Shown in pieces: positions 25,304 to 34,096 of a stretch of 64,000 bases of DNA. The notes under the pieces are model-generated. The model was not told where the DNA came from. It was given only the letters and a program-made list of their open reading frames with translations, and did not search any database. The stretch lies in the NCBI RefSeq assembly GCF_000407605.1, contig NZ_ASWO01000005.1, positions 124,001 to 188,000 of the forward strand. Direction: 5' to 3'. Both the position numbers and the translations under genes were made by a program. This DNA is from Enterococcus sulfureus ATCC 49903 (lineage in GTDB: Bacteria; Bacillota; Bacilli; Lactobacillales; Enterococcaceae). Each line of letters begins with the position of its first letter. Within the stretch, counting starts at the first letter, position 1.

Positions 25304-25375
25304 TGGGGTATAGCCAAGCGGTAAGGCAAGGGACTTTGACTCCCTCATGCGTTGGTTCGAATCCAGCTACCCCAG
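25304..25375 (+). tRNA. tRNA-Gln (anticodon TTG)
   Basis: A 72-nt tRNA. The acceptor stem TGGGGTA pairs with TACCCCA, the anticodon loop CTTTGAC carries TTG at 25336-25338, and the T loop is GGTTCGAATCC. CCA is not encoded. Only 4 bases separate it from tRNA-Tyr, so both come from one transcript. Confidence 0.96.
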
Positions 25376-25384
25376 TCTTTTAGC

Positions 25385-25421
25385 AAAGAGTATCGGATCT
25401 TGTATTCGATACTCTTTTTTT
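25385..25421 (+). terminator. Terminator after the tRNA pair
   Basis: A perfect 11-bp stem (AAAGAGTATCG and its complement), an 11-nt loop and a T tract. Confidence 0.88.
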
Positions 25422-25452
25422 ATTGTAATTTAAAGGAGGAACTGAAGATGAA

Positions 25453-25608
25453 ATGGACAAAAAAGTAAAGGAAAAAATCGAAGCAAAAGCCTTAGAAGTA
25501 TATGATCTAACCAAAACACAGCAACAACAAGAAGAAACCAAACGCGATACCCCTAAAGGAAAACAATTGACGCAAGCACGTATCAAGTGGAAAGCGAAAA
25601 ATCACTAA
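25453..25608 (+). CDS. Small charged protein, unknown function
   Basis: A 51-residue open frame, MDKKVKEKIEAKALEVYDLT at the N-terminus and a basic C-terminus (RIKWKAKNH). It is very rich in Lys, Glu and Gln and lacks a signal or membrane segment. The AAGGAGGA site is 13 bases before this ATG but 8 bases before another ATG at 25448 that opens only a six-codon frame (MKWTKK, stop). The unusual start arrangement may be regulatory, or a sequencing slip in the A run. It lies 25 bases before a GntR regulator gene. Confidence 0.5.
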   Translation: MDKKVKEKIEAKALEVYDLTKTQQQQEETKRDTPKGKQLTQARIKWKAKNH

Positions 25609-25633
25609 ACACAGTGATGTAAGGAGGAAGTAG

Positions 25634-26335
25634 ATGGCAGAGGTACCTATCTATATTAAAATTCATGATGCTTTAAAAGCGAAAATCGAGCGCAATGAAT
25701 GGCAGATTGGCGATCGTTTACCGTCTGAGCGAGAACTTGCCCAATATTTTGATGTAAGTCGTATGACGTTAAGACAAGCGATTCAGTTACTATCGGATGA
25801 AGGGATCTTGGAACGAAAGATAGGTTCAGGAACATATGTGGCCAACCAAAAAGTTCAAGAAAAAATGACCGGTACAACTAGTTTTACTGAAATCATGGAG
25901 TCGCAAGGACGTATTCCTTCTAGTAAAGTAACTTCTTATTTTGTTACTACACCAACATCGAGTGAACGTGAGAATTTGAAACTTTCCGAGTCTGATACGG
26001 TAGTTCGTATGGAACGGATTCGTTATGCTGACAATGTTCCGATTTGTTTTGAAGTGGCTACGATTCCGGCATTATTCGTAGAGCATTTATCAAAAGAAAA
26101 GATTACTCGTTCACTTTATGCTGCACTAGAAAGTGAAGGTAAGACTATTAGCCGAGCAAATCAAACGATTTCGGCTACAATCGCGTCTGAACATGTAGCA
26201 GATTTTTTAAATGTGAAAAAAGGCGATGCGATTTTACGTTTGCGGCAAGTTTCATTTTTAGATAATGGACAACCATTTGAATATGTGCGTACACAATATG
26301 TTGCGTCGCGTTTTGAATTTTACTTAGAAAAATAA
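25634..26335 (+). CDS. GntR family regulator with UTRA domain (HutC/YvoA subfamily)
   Basis: A 233-residue transcription factor: winged helix at about 5-73 (PSERELAQYFDVSRMTLRQAI is the recognition part) and a UTRA effector domain at about 90-230. Relatives respond to sugar phosphates such as GlcN6P or to other small molecules. No sugar gene stands beside it, so its target is not evident. AAGGAGGAAG precedes the ATG. It ends in a bidirectional terminator shared with yigZ. Confidence 0.88.
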   Translation: MAEVPIYIKIHDALKAKIERNEWQIGDRLPSERELAQYFDVSRMTLRQAIQLLSDEGILERKIGSGTYVANQKVQEKMTGTTSFTEIMESQGRIPSSKVTSYFVTTPTSSERENLKLSESDTVVRMERIRYADNVPICFEVATIPALFVEHLSKEKITRSLYAALESEGKTISRANQTISATIASEHVADFLNVKKGDAILRLRQVSFLDNGQPFEYVRTQYVASRFEFYLEK

Positions 26336-26364
26336 AAAAGTAGACACCCAGTGTCTACTTTTTT
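26335..26364. terminator. Bidirectional terminator between gntR and yigZ
   Basis: A 13-bp stem (AAAAAGTAGACAC and its complement) with a 3-nt loop has A and T runs on both sides, serving both convergent genes. Confidence 0.9.
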
Positions 26365-26373
26365 ATCCTACCT

Positions 26374-27009
26374 CTAATTTGGTGTGTAGGGATAGCAGAC
26401 TTCAACGATTTCACCACGTTTAATCTGAACTTGTCCATTTACAAAATCTGTGATAGCTAGAACGAATTGATCTTCTAGCGATGTACATAACGTCATCTGA
26501 ACCGTTTCAGCATAATCGATTTTTTGAATAGGCTGATCGATCGTTTGAAGATAGTGTGTGAGTTTATCTACTTGAGCATAATCAATCGTCACAAAAAGTT
26601 GTCTTTCTTGACGCACGTCGACTAATCCAACGTCTTGTAATGCATGCGAAGTTGAGGTAGAGTAGGCACGAATCAAACCACCTGCGCCTAATTTGATTCC
26701 GCCAAAGTAACGAATGACGATCGCTAAGACATTGACGACTTGATTTTGGGTCAATACTTCTAAAATAGGGGCACCGGCAGTTCCGCTAGGTTCGCCGTCA
26801 TCGCTAGATCGTCGAATCTCACCTTGTTTTCCTAAAATAAATGCGGAACAGTGATGATTTGCTTTTGGATGCTCTTTTTTTGCAGCTTGAATCAAGTCTT
26901 TTGCTTCTTCTTCGGTCTCGATATGATACAAGGCACAGATAAAGCGTGATTTTTTGATGTCGATTTCAGCTTGATGATCGCGTGCGATTGTGATGTAATG
27001 GTCTAACAT
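26374..27009 (-). CDS. yigZ: YigZ family protein (IMPACT domain)
   Basis: A 211-residue protein of the YigZ/IMPACT family. The N-terminal domain contains KKSRFICALY, HHCSAFILG and the signature SDDGEPSGTAGAPIL; a ferredoxin-like C-terminal domain follows. Eukaryotic IMPACT modulates translation stress; bacterial members bind nucleic acid in some reports but their role is unclear. The start at 27009 is chosen because GGGAGGG lies just upstream; a longer frame begins inside the upstream promoter. Confidence 0.9.
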   Translation of the reverse strand: MLDHYITIARDHQAEIDIKKSRFICALYHIETEEEAKDLIQAAKKEHPKANHHCSAFILGKQGEIRRSSDDGEPSGTAGAPILEVLTQNQVVNVLAIVIRYFGGIKLGAGGLIRAYSTSTSHALQDVGLVDVRQERQLFVTIDYAQVDKLTHYLQTIDQPIQKIDYAETVQMTLCTSLEDQFVLAITDFVNGQVQIKRGEIVEVCYPYTPN

Positions 27010-27027
27010 AGCTTTCCCTCCCATGAA

Positions 27028-27056
27028 AGTATATAAAAAAATAATCTGCGATGCAA
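27028..27056 (-). promoter_or_regulatory. yigZ promoter
   Basis: On the minus strand TTGCAT and TATACT are separated by 17 bp. The predicted transcript start leaves a leader of only about 12 bases before the ATG. Confidence 0.75.
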
Positions 27057-27106
27057 TTTTTCGATTTAATCGATTACATAATTTACTAAAGTGAGGAACG
27101 AGATAC

Positions 27107-27421
27107 ATGAAAAAAACGATATTACTTGTCTGTACGACAGGACTTACAACCAATATCCTGGTTGCGAAAATGCAGAAATTGATTTTTGCAAACGATTTAC
27201 CATTAGAATTGATTGCTGTACCTGCAACAGAACTCGAACGAGAATTTGCACAGTACCATGCAGATGCTTTATTGCTCAGTCCACAAGTACGTTATTTGCG
27301 ACCAGTAGTCGAAAAATTAGTTCAAGATCAGCAAATTCCTTATGAAGTCATCAATATGGCAGCATATGGCATGATGGATGAAGTCCGAATTTTAAATTCC
27401 GCGTGCACCTTATTGGAATAA
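27107..27421 (+). CDS. Orphan PTS lactose/cellobiose-type IIB protein
   Basis: A 104-residue protein with the IIB fold of the lactose/chitobiose class. LLVCTTGLTTNILVAKMQ at the N-terminus holds the phosphorylatable cysteine (Cys9) in the usual CxxGxxT loop. Such a protein passes phosphate from IIA to a sugar carried by IIC, but no IIA or IIC gene is adjacent. It may serve a distant permease or act as a phosphorylation-dependent regulator. GAGGAACG precedes the ATG. Transcribed divergently from yigZ across 97 bp. Confidence 0.82.
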   Translation: MKKTILLVCTTGLTTNILVAKMQKLIFANDLPLELIAVPATELEREFAQYHADALLLSPQVRYLRPVVEKLVQDQQIPYEVINMAAYGMMDEVRILNSACTLLE

Positions 27422-27424
27422 TTC

Positions 27425-27482
27425 AAACCATACAGCTATTTTTTATCGAGTCGATAAAAAATAGTCGTATGGTTTTTTTTTT
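27425..27482 (+). terminator. Long terminator after the IIB gene
   Basis: A long hairpin: AAACCATAC pairs with GTATGGTTT, a short mismatch follows, then TATTTTTTATCG pairs with its complement. Ten T follow. Confidence 0.9.
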
Positions 27483-27504
27483 GCGTATCTACTTGCGTAT
27501 CTAC
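27481..27504 (+). repeat. Tandem 12-bp duplication before comFA
   Basis: TTGCGTATCTAC occurs twice back to back. Each copy contains a TTGCGT that could act as a -35; TATAGA at 27505 lies 18 bp after the first copy. Confidence 0.85.
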
Positions 27505-27520
27505 TATAGAGGTGAGGAAA

Positions 27521-28786
27521 ATGGACGAAGGAAAGATGCAGGTTGTTTCGCAAATCGATTATCCTACTAGTCGACCAGCTTTGATTGCTAGTCGAAATAA
27601 TTATCATTGTCAACGGTGCAATTTTCAATTTACATTTCCTAATGATCATCCAGTCGTGTATTGTCCAGCTTGTGCTCGTTATGGAAAAGTGACTTTAGAA
27701 GATGGATTGTTAATGGGTCCGACTATTCAGCATAATCAAGTTTTTGGTTGTGCATGGCAAGGTCAGTTAACCAAGGCACAACAAAAGGTAGCGGATCAAT
27801 TGGTTGAAGGAGTGAAGAATGGAGAAGATCAACTTGTTTGGGCAGTAACAGGTGCTGGGAAAACGGAAATGATGTTTCCAGTGATTACCTTTATTTTGAA
27901 TCAAAAAGGACGAATCGTCATTGCCTCCCCTCGTGTGGATGTCTGTCGAGAATTATATCCTAGACTAAGAGATGCTTTTCCGACTGTAGATTGCGTGTTA
28001 CTTCATGGGGATGCTGAGGAAAAATATCGTTATAGTCAGTTAACCGTTTGCACAGCACATCAATTAATTCATTTTTATCAAGCTTTTGATCTGTTGATTT
28101 TGGACGAAGCGGATGCATTTCCGTATGAAGGCGACCAGCAGCTGTTATATGCGCAAGAACAGGCAGTGACAACACTTGGTACTCGAATTTTTTTAACAGC
28201 AACACCTTCGCGTCATTTGTTACAACAATTGCCAACTAATACAAAACAACGGACATTGCCAAAACGATTTCATGGGCGAGATCTACCGGTTCCACACTTA
28301 GCGTTTCATACGGATTGGCAAGAGTTGACAAAACGTACGATTAAAAAATTAAGCCGTTTAGTGGAACATTTAGCTAGCCAAACCTTCACCTTGATTTTTT
28401 GTCCAAGCATTGAATTGGTTCAAAGTGTTTATAAGGTATTAAAAACAACGCTTCCAAACTATCGTGTTGCATGTGTCCATGCTAACGAGGAAGAACGTCA
28501 TCTCATTGTGACAAATGCAAGAGAAGAATCTTACGATATTTTAGTGACAACAACGATTTTAGAGCGCGGAGTCACATTTCCTAAAGTTTCTGTTGTCGTT
28601 CTTGCAGCGGACCATCGCGTGTATTCAAAATCTGCTTTGGTTCAGATTGCTGGTCGAGTGGATCGTAAAGGAGACGTTGTCATGGGAGAAGTATGGTTTT
28701 TATATCGCCGCAAGACGAAAGCAATCAAAGCAGCTTGCGCTGAAATCAAACAAATGAATCGTTTGGCAAAGTCCGATGAAGTGTAG
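27521..28786 (+). CDS. comFA: Competence helicase ComFA
   Basis: A 421-residue DEAD-type helicase. An N-terminal zinc knuckle uses Cys30, Cys33, Cys48 and Cys51; Walker A TGAGKT is at 110-115 and the DEAD box at 195-198; a C-terminal helicase domain ends with the QIAGRVDRKGD motif VI. The family helps pull single-stranded DNA through the membrane during transformation. The ATG at 27521 follows GAGGTGA. It overlaps comFC by 11 bases. Promoter uncertain; no clear ComX box was seen. Confidence 0.93.
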   Translation: MDEGKMQVVSQIDYPTSRPALIASRNNYHCQRCNFQFTFPNDHPVVYCPACARYGKVTLEDGLLMGPTIQHNQVFGCAWQGQLTKAQQKVADQLVEGVKNGEDQLVWAVTGAGKTEMMFPVITFILNQKGRIVIASPRVDVCRELYPRLRDAFPTVDCVLLHGDAEEKYRYSQLTVCTAHQLIHFYQAFDLLILDEADAFPYEGDQQLLYAQEQAVTTLGTRIFLTATPSRHLLQQLPTNTKQRTLPKRFHGRDLPVPHLAFHTDWQELTKRTIKKLSRLVEHLASQTFTLIFCPSIELVQSVYKVLKTTLPNYRVACVHANEEERHLIVTNAREESYDILVTTTILERGVTFPKVSVVVLAADHRVYSKSALVQIAGRVDRKGDVVMGEVWFLYRRKTKAIKAACAEIKQMNRLAKSDEV

Positions 28787-29456
28787 TTATTGTCAAAAAG
28801 CGATTGTCAGAAACCTTACATTTAGTGAAATCATCAGTTTGCGTTATCCGATCTCAGAATTCTGTTTTAGTTGCCAACAGCGTTTTATACCCATCAGTAA
28901 ATTTCGTTGTCCAACCTGTTGCAAAACGCAAGAAGCCAATCACCAATGCGACGAGTGTCTTCTTTGGCAATGCAATTATCCAGAATATGCCTTTTGTCAT
29001 CATGCATTGTATCAATATAAAGATGGCTTTAAAGAATGGCTGACACGTTACAAATTCAATCAAGAGACGCTGCTGGCTTCTACGTTTGTTCCTGTATTGA
29101 AACAGCATCTTCGTCGATTCGATCAATGGATCATTTGCCCGATTCCTTTATCCACGCAACGATTTAGCCAAAGAGGGTTTAATCAAGTAGAATTCGTCTT
29201 AACACAGGCTAAGATTCCGTATCAGATGTTATTAAAAAAAGAAATCCATAGTGCACCGCAAAGTGAGAAAAAGCGACATGAACGCTTACAGACTAGGCAA
29301 CCTTTTCAATTAGCAATCACTGCCGATCAGGTCGAAGGCCGTTCGATTTTATTAGTAGATGATGTTTATACAACAGGTCGAACGATGTTTCATGCAGCAG
29401 AATGCTTGCTTAGACTACCTGTTAAAAAAATTCAAACCTTCTCATTTGCACGTTAA
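28776..29456 (+). CDS. comFC: Competence phosphoribosyltransferase-like protein ComFC
   Basis: A 226-residue protein with N-terminal cysteine pairs (CSYC, CFSC, CPTC, CDEC; a zinc-ribbon region over about residues 3-65) and a C-terminal phosphoribosyltransferase-type domain with the PRPP loop SILLVDDVYTTGRT. It partners ComFA in DNA uptake. It starts inside comFA, so translation is likely coupled. Confidence 0.93.
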   Translation: MKCSYCQKAIVRNLTFSEIISLRYPISEFCFSCQQRFIPISKFRCPTCCKTQEANHQCDECLLWQCNYPEYAFCHHALYQYKDGFKEWLTRYKFNQETLLASTFVPVLKQHLRRFDQWIICPIPLSTQRFSQRGFNQVEFVLTQAKIPYQMLLKKEIHSAPQSEKKRHERLQTRQPFQLAITADQVEGRSILLVDDVYTTGRTMFHAAECLLRLPVKKIQTFSFAR

Positions 29457-29461
29457 ATATA

Positions 29462-29476
29462 AAGGAAACGATTTCT
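29462..29476 (+). promoter_or_regulatory. Candidate cre (CcpA) site at hpf
   Basis: AAGGAAACGATTTCT matches the Bacillus cre consensus WTGNAANCGNWNNCW at all but the second position. It ends 2 bases before the -35 of the hpf promoter. Confidence 0.5.
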
Positions 29477-29477
29477 T

Positions 29478-29506
29478 TTTACTTTTCGCTTGAACTTAGT
29501 TATAAT
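29478..29506 (+). promoter_or_regulatory. hpf promoter
   Basis: TTTACT and a consensus TATAAT are separated by 17 bp, about 70 bp before hpf. Confidence 0.75.
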
Positions 29507-29575
29507 ATACATGTAAAGAGAAATAAGAGTGGTCCTATATTTCTTTTTAATTGGTAGATGAAAGGGGTCCTTTGT

Positions 29576-30118
29576 ATGTTTAAATTTAATGTTCGTGGAG
29601 AAAATATCGAGGTTACTGAAGCAATCCGAGAATACGTTGAGAAAAAAGTTGGTAAATTAGAACGTTATTTCAGCGATTCACCAGAAGCAACAGCACATGT
29701 AAATTTAAAAGTGTATTCTGATAAAACCGCTAAAGTTGAGGTTACGATTCCGTTACCATACTTAGTATTACGTGCAGAAGAAACTTCGCCTGATTTATAT
29801 GCAAGTGTCGATCTAGTTGTAGATAAACTAGAACGTCAAATCCGTAAATTCAAAACAAAAATTAATCGCAAATCCCGTGAAAAGGTATCACCAGAAGACA
29901 TCTTCTTAGCAACTAAAGATTTAGATGATGAAATTGCTGAGTTGGATATCGTTCGCACAAAACGTCTTTCATTAAAACCGATGGATAGTGAAGAAGCAGT
30001 TCTACAAATGAATATGCTTGGACACAATTTCTTTATTTTCGAAGATGCGGAAACAAATGGTACAAGCATCGTTTACCGTCGTAAAGATGGAAAATACGGG
30101 TTAATCGAAACAAATTAA
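29576..30118 (+). CDS. hpf: Ribosome hibernation promoting factor, long form
   Basis: A 180-residue long-form HPF. The N-terminal beta-alpha domain (about 1-100) binds in the 30S decoding region; the C-terminal domain (about 125-180, [19 protein letters not shown] and a [12 protein letters not shown] end) dimerises to make 100S ribosomes in stationary phase. The ATG at 29576 follows GAAAGGGG; an in-frame upstream ATG at 29558 is less likely. A monocistronic unit with its own promoter and terminator. Confidence 0.95.
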   Translation: MFKFNVRGENIEVTEAIREYVEKKVGKLERYFSDSPEATAHVNLKVYSDKTAKVEVTIPLPYLVLRAEETSPDLYASVDLVVDKLERQIRKFKTKINRKSREKVSPEDIFLATKDLDDEIAELDIVRTKRLSLKPMDSEEAVLQMNMLGHNFFIFEDAETNGTSIVYRRKDGKYGLIETN

Positions 30119-30143
30119 TCCGCTATCTAAAATGCAGTTAAGC

Positions 30144-30194
30144 AACTACCAGAAAGGAGTGTTTTTAAAACACTCCCTTTCTGGTAGTTTTTTT
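30144..30194 (+). terminator. Terminator after hpf
   Basis: A stem of about 21 bp with one bulged C and a minimal loop is followed by a T tract, a very strong structure. Confidence 0.93.
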
Positions 30195-30236
30195 ATGTAA
30201 AAATATTAAACTATAGTAGAGAATCGGTAGAAAATG

Positions 30237-30265
30237 TTCCTTTTCTCTTCAAGTAATGATAAAAT
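30237..30265 (+). promoter_or_regulatory. secA promoter (extended -10)
   Basis: TTCCTT, 17 bp, TAAAAT, with TGA just before the -10 forming an extended -10 element. About 55 bp before the secA start. Confidence 0.6.
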
Positions 30266-30319
30266 AACTTGAAGACTGTCGTTTTACACGAAATTGACGT
30301 GAAGGAGATATATATACGA

Positions 30320-32815
30320 ATGGCAAATTTTTTGAAAACATTAATTGAAAATGATAAAAAAGAAATCAAACGTTTAGAACAAATTGCAAAAAAAATTGAT
30401 GGTTACGCCGATCAAATGGCAAATTTAGATGACGCTGCTTTACAAGCAAAAACAGATGAATTTCGTGGCCGATATCAAAAAGGTGAAACACTTGATGAAT
30501 TATTACCTGAAGCGTTTGCGGTTGTTCGCGAAGCGGCTAAACGTGTATTAGGACTCTATCCTTATAAAGTCCAATTAATGGGTGGGATCGTCTTGCATGA
30601 TGGGAATATCCCAGAAATGCGTACCGGTGAAGGGAAAACCTTAACGGCTACGATGCCTGTTTATTTAAATGCCCTTTCTGGTAAAGGAGTTCACGTTGTT
30701 ACAGTAAATGAATATTTAGCGACACGTGACTCAACAGAAATGGGGGAGTTGTATAATTTCTTAGGGATGACGGTTGGGTTGAATATCAATTCAAAATCTT
30801 CAGAAGAAAAACGTGCTGCGTATGCTTGCGATATTACGTATAGTACAAATAATGAATTAGGGTTTGATTACCTACGCGACAACATGGTGGTATACCGTAA
30901 TCAAATGGTACAACGACCATTGAACTATGCGATCGTGGATGAAGTGGATTCTATTTTGATCGATGAAGCAAGAACGCCATTGATCATTTCAGGACAAGCG
31001 GAAAAATCAACAGCACTTTATACACGTGCCGATAGTTTTGTGAAACGTCTAAAAGAAGAAGAAGACTACAAAATCGACTTACAATCTAAAACAATCAGTT
31101 TCACTGAACAAGGAATCGAAAAAGCTGAAAAAGCATTTAATCTAAATAATTTATATGATTTAGAAAATACAGCATTGACCCATCATTTGGATCAAGCATT
31201 GCGTGCAAACTACATCATGATTTTAGATATCGATTATGTAGTACAAGAAAATAAAGTCATGATCGTAGACCAATTCACCGGTCGTATTATGGATGGTCGT
31301 CGTTATTCGGATGGATTACACCAAGCGATCGAAGCAAAAGAAGGCGTAGAAATCGAAGATGAAACAAAAACAATGGCTTCGATCACTTTCCAAAACTTCT
31401 TTAGAATGTATGAAAAATTATCAGGAATGACAGGGACTGCGAAGACAGAGGAAGAAGAATTTAGAGAAATCTACAATATCCAAGTTATTCAAATTCCGAC
31501 CAACCGACCAGTTGTCCGTGATGATCGTGCAGATTTATTGTATCCAACTTTGCAAACGAAATTTGAAGCTGTCGTTCAAGATATCAAAGAACGTTACCGT
31601 AAAGGCCAACCTGTTCTAGTCGGAACTGTGGCTGTAGAAACTTCTGAATTACTGTCACAAATGTTAACGAAAGAAAAAGTTCCACATGAAGTACTGAATG
31701 CTAAGAATCACTTTAAAGAAGCAGAAATCGTATTGAATGCAGGTCAAAAAGGTGCGGTTACGATTGCCACCAATATGGCTGGACGTGGTACAGATATCAA
31801 GCTAGGATTAGGTGTTGAAGAAGTTGGTGGATTAGCTGTTATCGGGACTGAACGTCATGAATCTCGTCGTATTGATAATCAGTTACGTGGACGTGCAGGT
31901 CGTCAAGGAGATCCTGGGGTTTCACAATTTTATCTATCGCTTGAAGATGATTTGATGAAACGTTTTGGGTCAGAACGAATTAAAATGTTCTTGGAACGTT
32001 TACGTATCGATGAAGAAGATGCGGTGATCCAAAGTAAGATGTTAACGAAACAAGTTGAATCTGCTCAAAAACGTGTAGAAGGAAACAACTACGATACCCG
32101 TAAAAACGTCTTGCAATACGATGATGTGATGCGCGAACAACGTGAAGTTATCTATAAACAACGTCAACAAGTGATTATGGAAGAAGTTTCGTTATCAGAA
32201 CCATTATTGAATATGGTCAAACGTACGATTGCACGTGTTGTGGATAGCCATACTCAATTAGAAGAAGCTCAATGGAACTATGAAGGAATCGTCGATTTTG
32301 CTGGTAGTGTGCTAGTTCATGAGGATTCAATCTCACAAGAAGATCTAAAAGGAAAATCAGCTGAAGAAATCAAAACGTACTTATTCGATCGTGCTAGAGC
32401 GGTCTTTGATGAAAAAGTGGAACAATTAAATAGTCCAGAGCAGCTATTGGAATTTGAAAAAGTTGTGATTCTACGTGTAGTCGATTCAAAATGGACAGAT
32501 CATATCGATGCGATGGATCAACTACGTCAATCAATTGGCTTACGTGCATATGGACAAAATAATCCACTAGTAGAATATCAAACAGAAGGTTATTCAATGT
32601 TTGAAGCAATGGTCGGTGCAATCGAATATGAAGTGACACGCTTGTTTATGAAGGCTGAAATTCGTCAAAATGTGCAACGAGAACAAGTCGCACAAGGTGA
32701 AGCAGAACCAATAAATGAAGCACAACCGACTGCATTTGAAAAAGTTGGTCGTAATGACCCTTGTCCTTGCGGTAGCGGCAAAAAATTTAAAAACTGCCAC
32801 GGAAAAGGATTATAG
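30320..32815 (+). CDS. secA: Preprotein translocase ATPase SecA
   Basis: An 831-residue motor that pushes proteins through SecYEG. Walker A RTGEGKT is at 101-107, the DEVD Walker B lies in [15 protein letters not shown], helicase motif [10 protein letters not shown] is present, and the C-terminus carries the zinc-binding [14 protein letters not shown] that contacts ribosome or cargo. The ATG at 30320 follows AAGGAGATATATAT; an upstream in-frame start at 30269 lies on top of the promoter. It precedes prfB as in other Firmicutes. Confidence 0.98.
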   Translation: MANFLKTLIENDKKEIKRLEQIAKKIDGYADQMANLDDAALQAKTDEFRGRYQKGETLDELLPEAFAVVREAAKRVLGLYPYKVQLMGGIVLHDGNIPEMRTGEGKTLTATMPVYLNALSGKGVHVVTVNEYLATRDSTEMGELYNFLGMTVGLNINSKSSEEKRAAYACDITYSTNNELGFDYLRDNMVVYRNQMVQRPLNYAIVDEVDSILIDEARTPLIISGQAEKSTALYTRADSFVKRLKEEEDYKIDLQSKTISFTEQGIEKAEKAFNLNNLYDLENTALTHHLDQALRANYIMILDIDYVVQENKVMIVDQFTGRIMDGRRYSDGLHQAIEAKEGVEIEDETKTMASITFQNFFRMYEKLSGMTGTAKTEEEEFREIYNIQVIQIPTNRPVVRDDRADLLYPTLQTKFEAVVQDIKERYRKGQPVLVGTVAVETSELLSQMLTKEKVPHEVLNAKNHFKEAEIVLNAGQKGAVTIATNMAGRGTDIKLGLGVEEVGGLAVIGTERHESRRIDNQLRGRAGRQGDPGVSQFYLSLEDDLMKRFGSERIKMFLERLRIDEEDAVIQSKMLTKQVESAQKRVEGNNYDTRKNVLQYDDVMREQREVIYKQRQQVIMEEVSLSEPLLNMVKRTIARVVDSHTQLEEAQWNYEGIVDFAGSVLVHEDSISQEDLKGKSAEEIKTYLFDRARAVFDEKVEQLNSPEQLLEFEKVVILRVVDSKWTDHIDAMDQLRQSIGLRAYGQNNPLVEYQTEGYSMFEAMVGAIEYEVTRLFMKAEIRQNVQREQVAQGEAEPINEAQPTAFEKVGRNDPCPCGSGKKFKNCHGKGL

Positions 32816-32816
32816 T

Positions 32817-32857
32817 AAATAAAAAGCTGGCCGCATGTTTAGGACCAGCTTTTTATT
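32817..32857 (+). terminator. Terminator between secA and prfB
   Basis: A stem of at least 10 bp (AAAAAGCTGG with CCAGCTTTTT, extended by flanking A and T) and a 14-nt loop. prfB begins only 28 bases later without a clear promoter, so read-through probably feeds it. Confidence 0.82.
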
Positions 32858-32885
32858 TCGTTTATATTCAAGGAGGAATTATTTA

Positions 32886-33993
32886 ATGGAAATCAGTGAA
32901 ATGCGAAATCAAATCGCCGAAATGCAAACAAAAATCAATAGCTTTAGGGGGTCTCTTTGACTTAGATCATTTAGAAGAAGCGATTTCGATTGCTGAACAA
33001 AGAATGGCTGAGCCTGGTTTTTGGGACGATACCGTAGCTGCACAAAAGGTAATCAATGAAAATAATGTGAACAAAGAAGCCTATGATCAATTCCATGAAT
33101 TGGCAGAAGCGCTAGAAGAATTAGATGTTATGTTAGAAATGCTGCAAGAAGAACCAGATGAGAGCATGGAAGTTGAATTAGTAGATGGTATCAAGCAATT
33201 AACTGAAAAAATGGGTGTGTATGAACTCGCCATGTTATTAGATGAACCGTATGATCACAATAACGCTATTTTAGAGCTGCATCCTGGTGCAGGTGGAACA
33301 GAATCCCAAGATTGGGGAAGTATGCTCCTTCGAATGTATCAACGTTGGGCAGACAAACAAGGCTTTCAAGTGGAAATGCTGGATTATTTAGCAGGCGATG
33401 AAGCAGGAATCAAAAGTGTTACCTTATTGATCAAAGGGCATAATGCATATGGATACTTAAAATCAGAAAAAGGTGTCCATCGTTTAGTCCGAATCTCGCC
33501 ATTTGACTCAGCAAATCGTCGTCATACGTCATTTTGTTCTGTTGATGTGATGCCAGAGCTTGATGCGACGATCGATATTGAGATCAATACAGATGATTTA
33601 AAAATCGATACGTATCGTGCAAGTGGTGCTGGTGGACAACATATCAATAAAACCGAATCTGCCGTGCGGATCACACACATCCCGACCAATACAGTAGTCG
33701 CGAGTCAAGCACAGCGCTCACAGTTAAAAAATAGAGAGCAAGCGATGGGCATGCTGAAAGCTAAACTGTACCAATTAGAAGTGGAAAAACAAGAACAAGA
33801 AGCAGCAGCACTTCGTGGTGAGCAAATGGAAATCGGCTGGGGATCACAAATACGATCCTACGTTTTTCATCCTTATTCAATGGTTAAAGACCATCGTACC
33901 AATTATGAAACTGGAAATGTTCAAGCTGTCATGGATGGAGATCTAGATGGATTTATCGATGCGTATCTCAAACGAAAATTAACAAACGAATAA
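32886..33993 (+). CDS. prfB: Peptide chain release factor 2 (programmed +1 frameshift)
   Basis: RF2 ends translation at UGA and UAA. The gene has two parts: codons from the ATG at 32886 to a TGA at 32958, then a +1 shift into a 344-codon frame, giving about 368 residues in total. The second part contains the [16 protein letters not shown] stretch with the catalytic GGQ and the codon-reading domain. AAGGAGGAATT precedes the ATG. A naive single-frame call would miss the first 24 residues. Confidence 0.96.
32946..32961 (+). promoter_or_regulatory. prfB programmed frameshift site
   Basis: AGGGGG, an internal Shine-Dalgarno sequence, is followed three bases later by CTTTGAC. Low RF2 lets the ribosome slip from CTT to the overlapping TTT, bypassing the in-frame TGA. 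This is the classical autoregulatory site. Confidence 0.95.
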
Positions 33994-34009
33994 ACTATAA
34001 AAAGTTATA

Positions 34010-34053
34010 GTATTGCAATCTATTTGTAATTTACTGCAAATAGGTTGCAATAC
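34010..34053 (+). other. 17-bp hairpin between prfB and ftsE, no T tract
   Basis: GTATTGCAATCTATTTG pairs over 17 bp with CAAATAGGTTGCAATAC (one G-U pair), with a 10-nt loop. No T run follows, so it is not a standard terminator. Its right arm lies immediately before a TGATACACT extended -10 motif at 34059-34067, which would make it part of the ftsE promoter region. Confidence 0.7.
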
Positions 34054-34058
34054 TGCTG

Positions 34059-34067
34059 TGATACACT
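34059..34067 (+). promoter_or_regulatory. Possible extended -10 promoter for ftsEX
   Basis: TGATACACT fits an extended -10 element. No good -35 stands 17 bp upstream; the hairpin arm occupies that place. Confidence 0.4.
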
Positions 34068-34096
34068 AGTTCGGTATGGGAAAGGATTTGAGAAAC

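Noticed and set aside
27481-27504. A CRISPR-like or mobile-element repeat.
   Set aside because: Only two 12-bp copies without spacer; no larger arrays, transposase genes or target-site duplications exist anywhere in the window.
32896-32960. A prfB start in the +1 frame upstream of the shift site.
   Set aside because: The true N-terminus is encoded in the 0 frame from 32886, with a proper ribosome binding site and the known frameshift signal.
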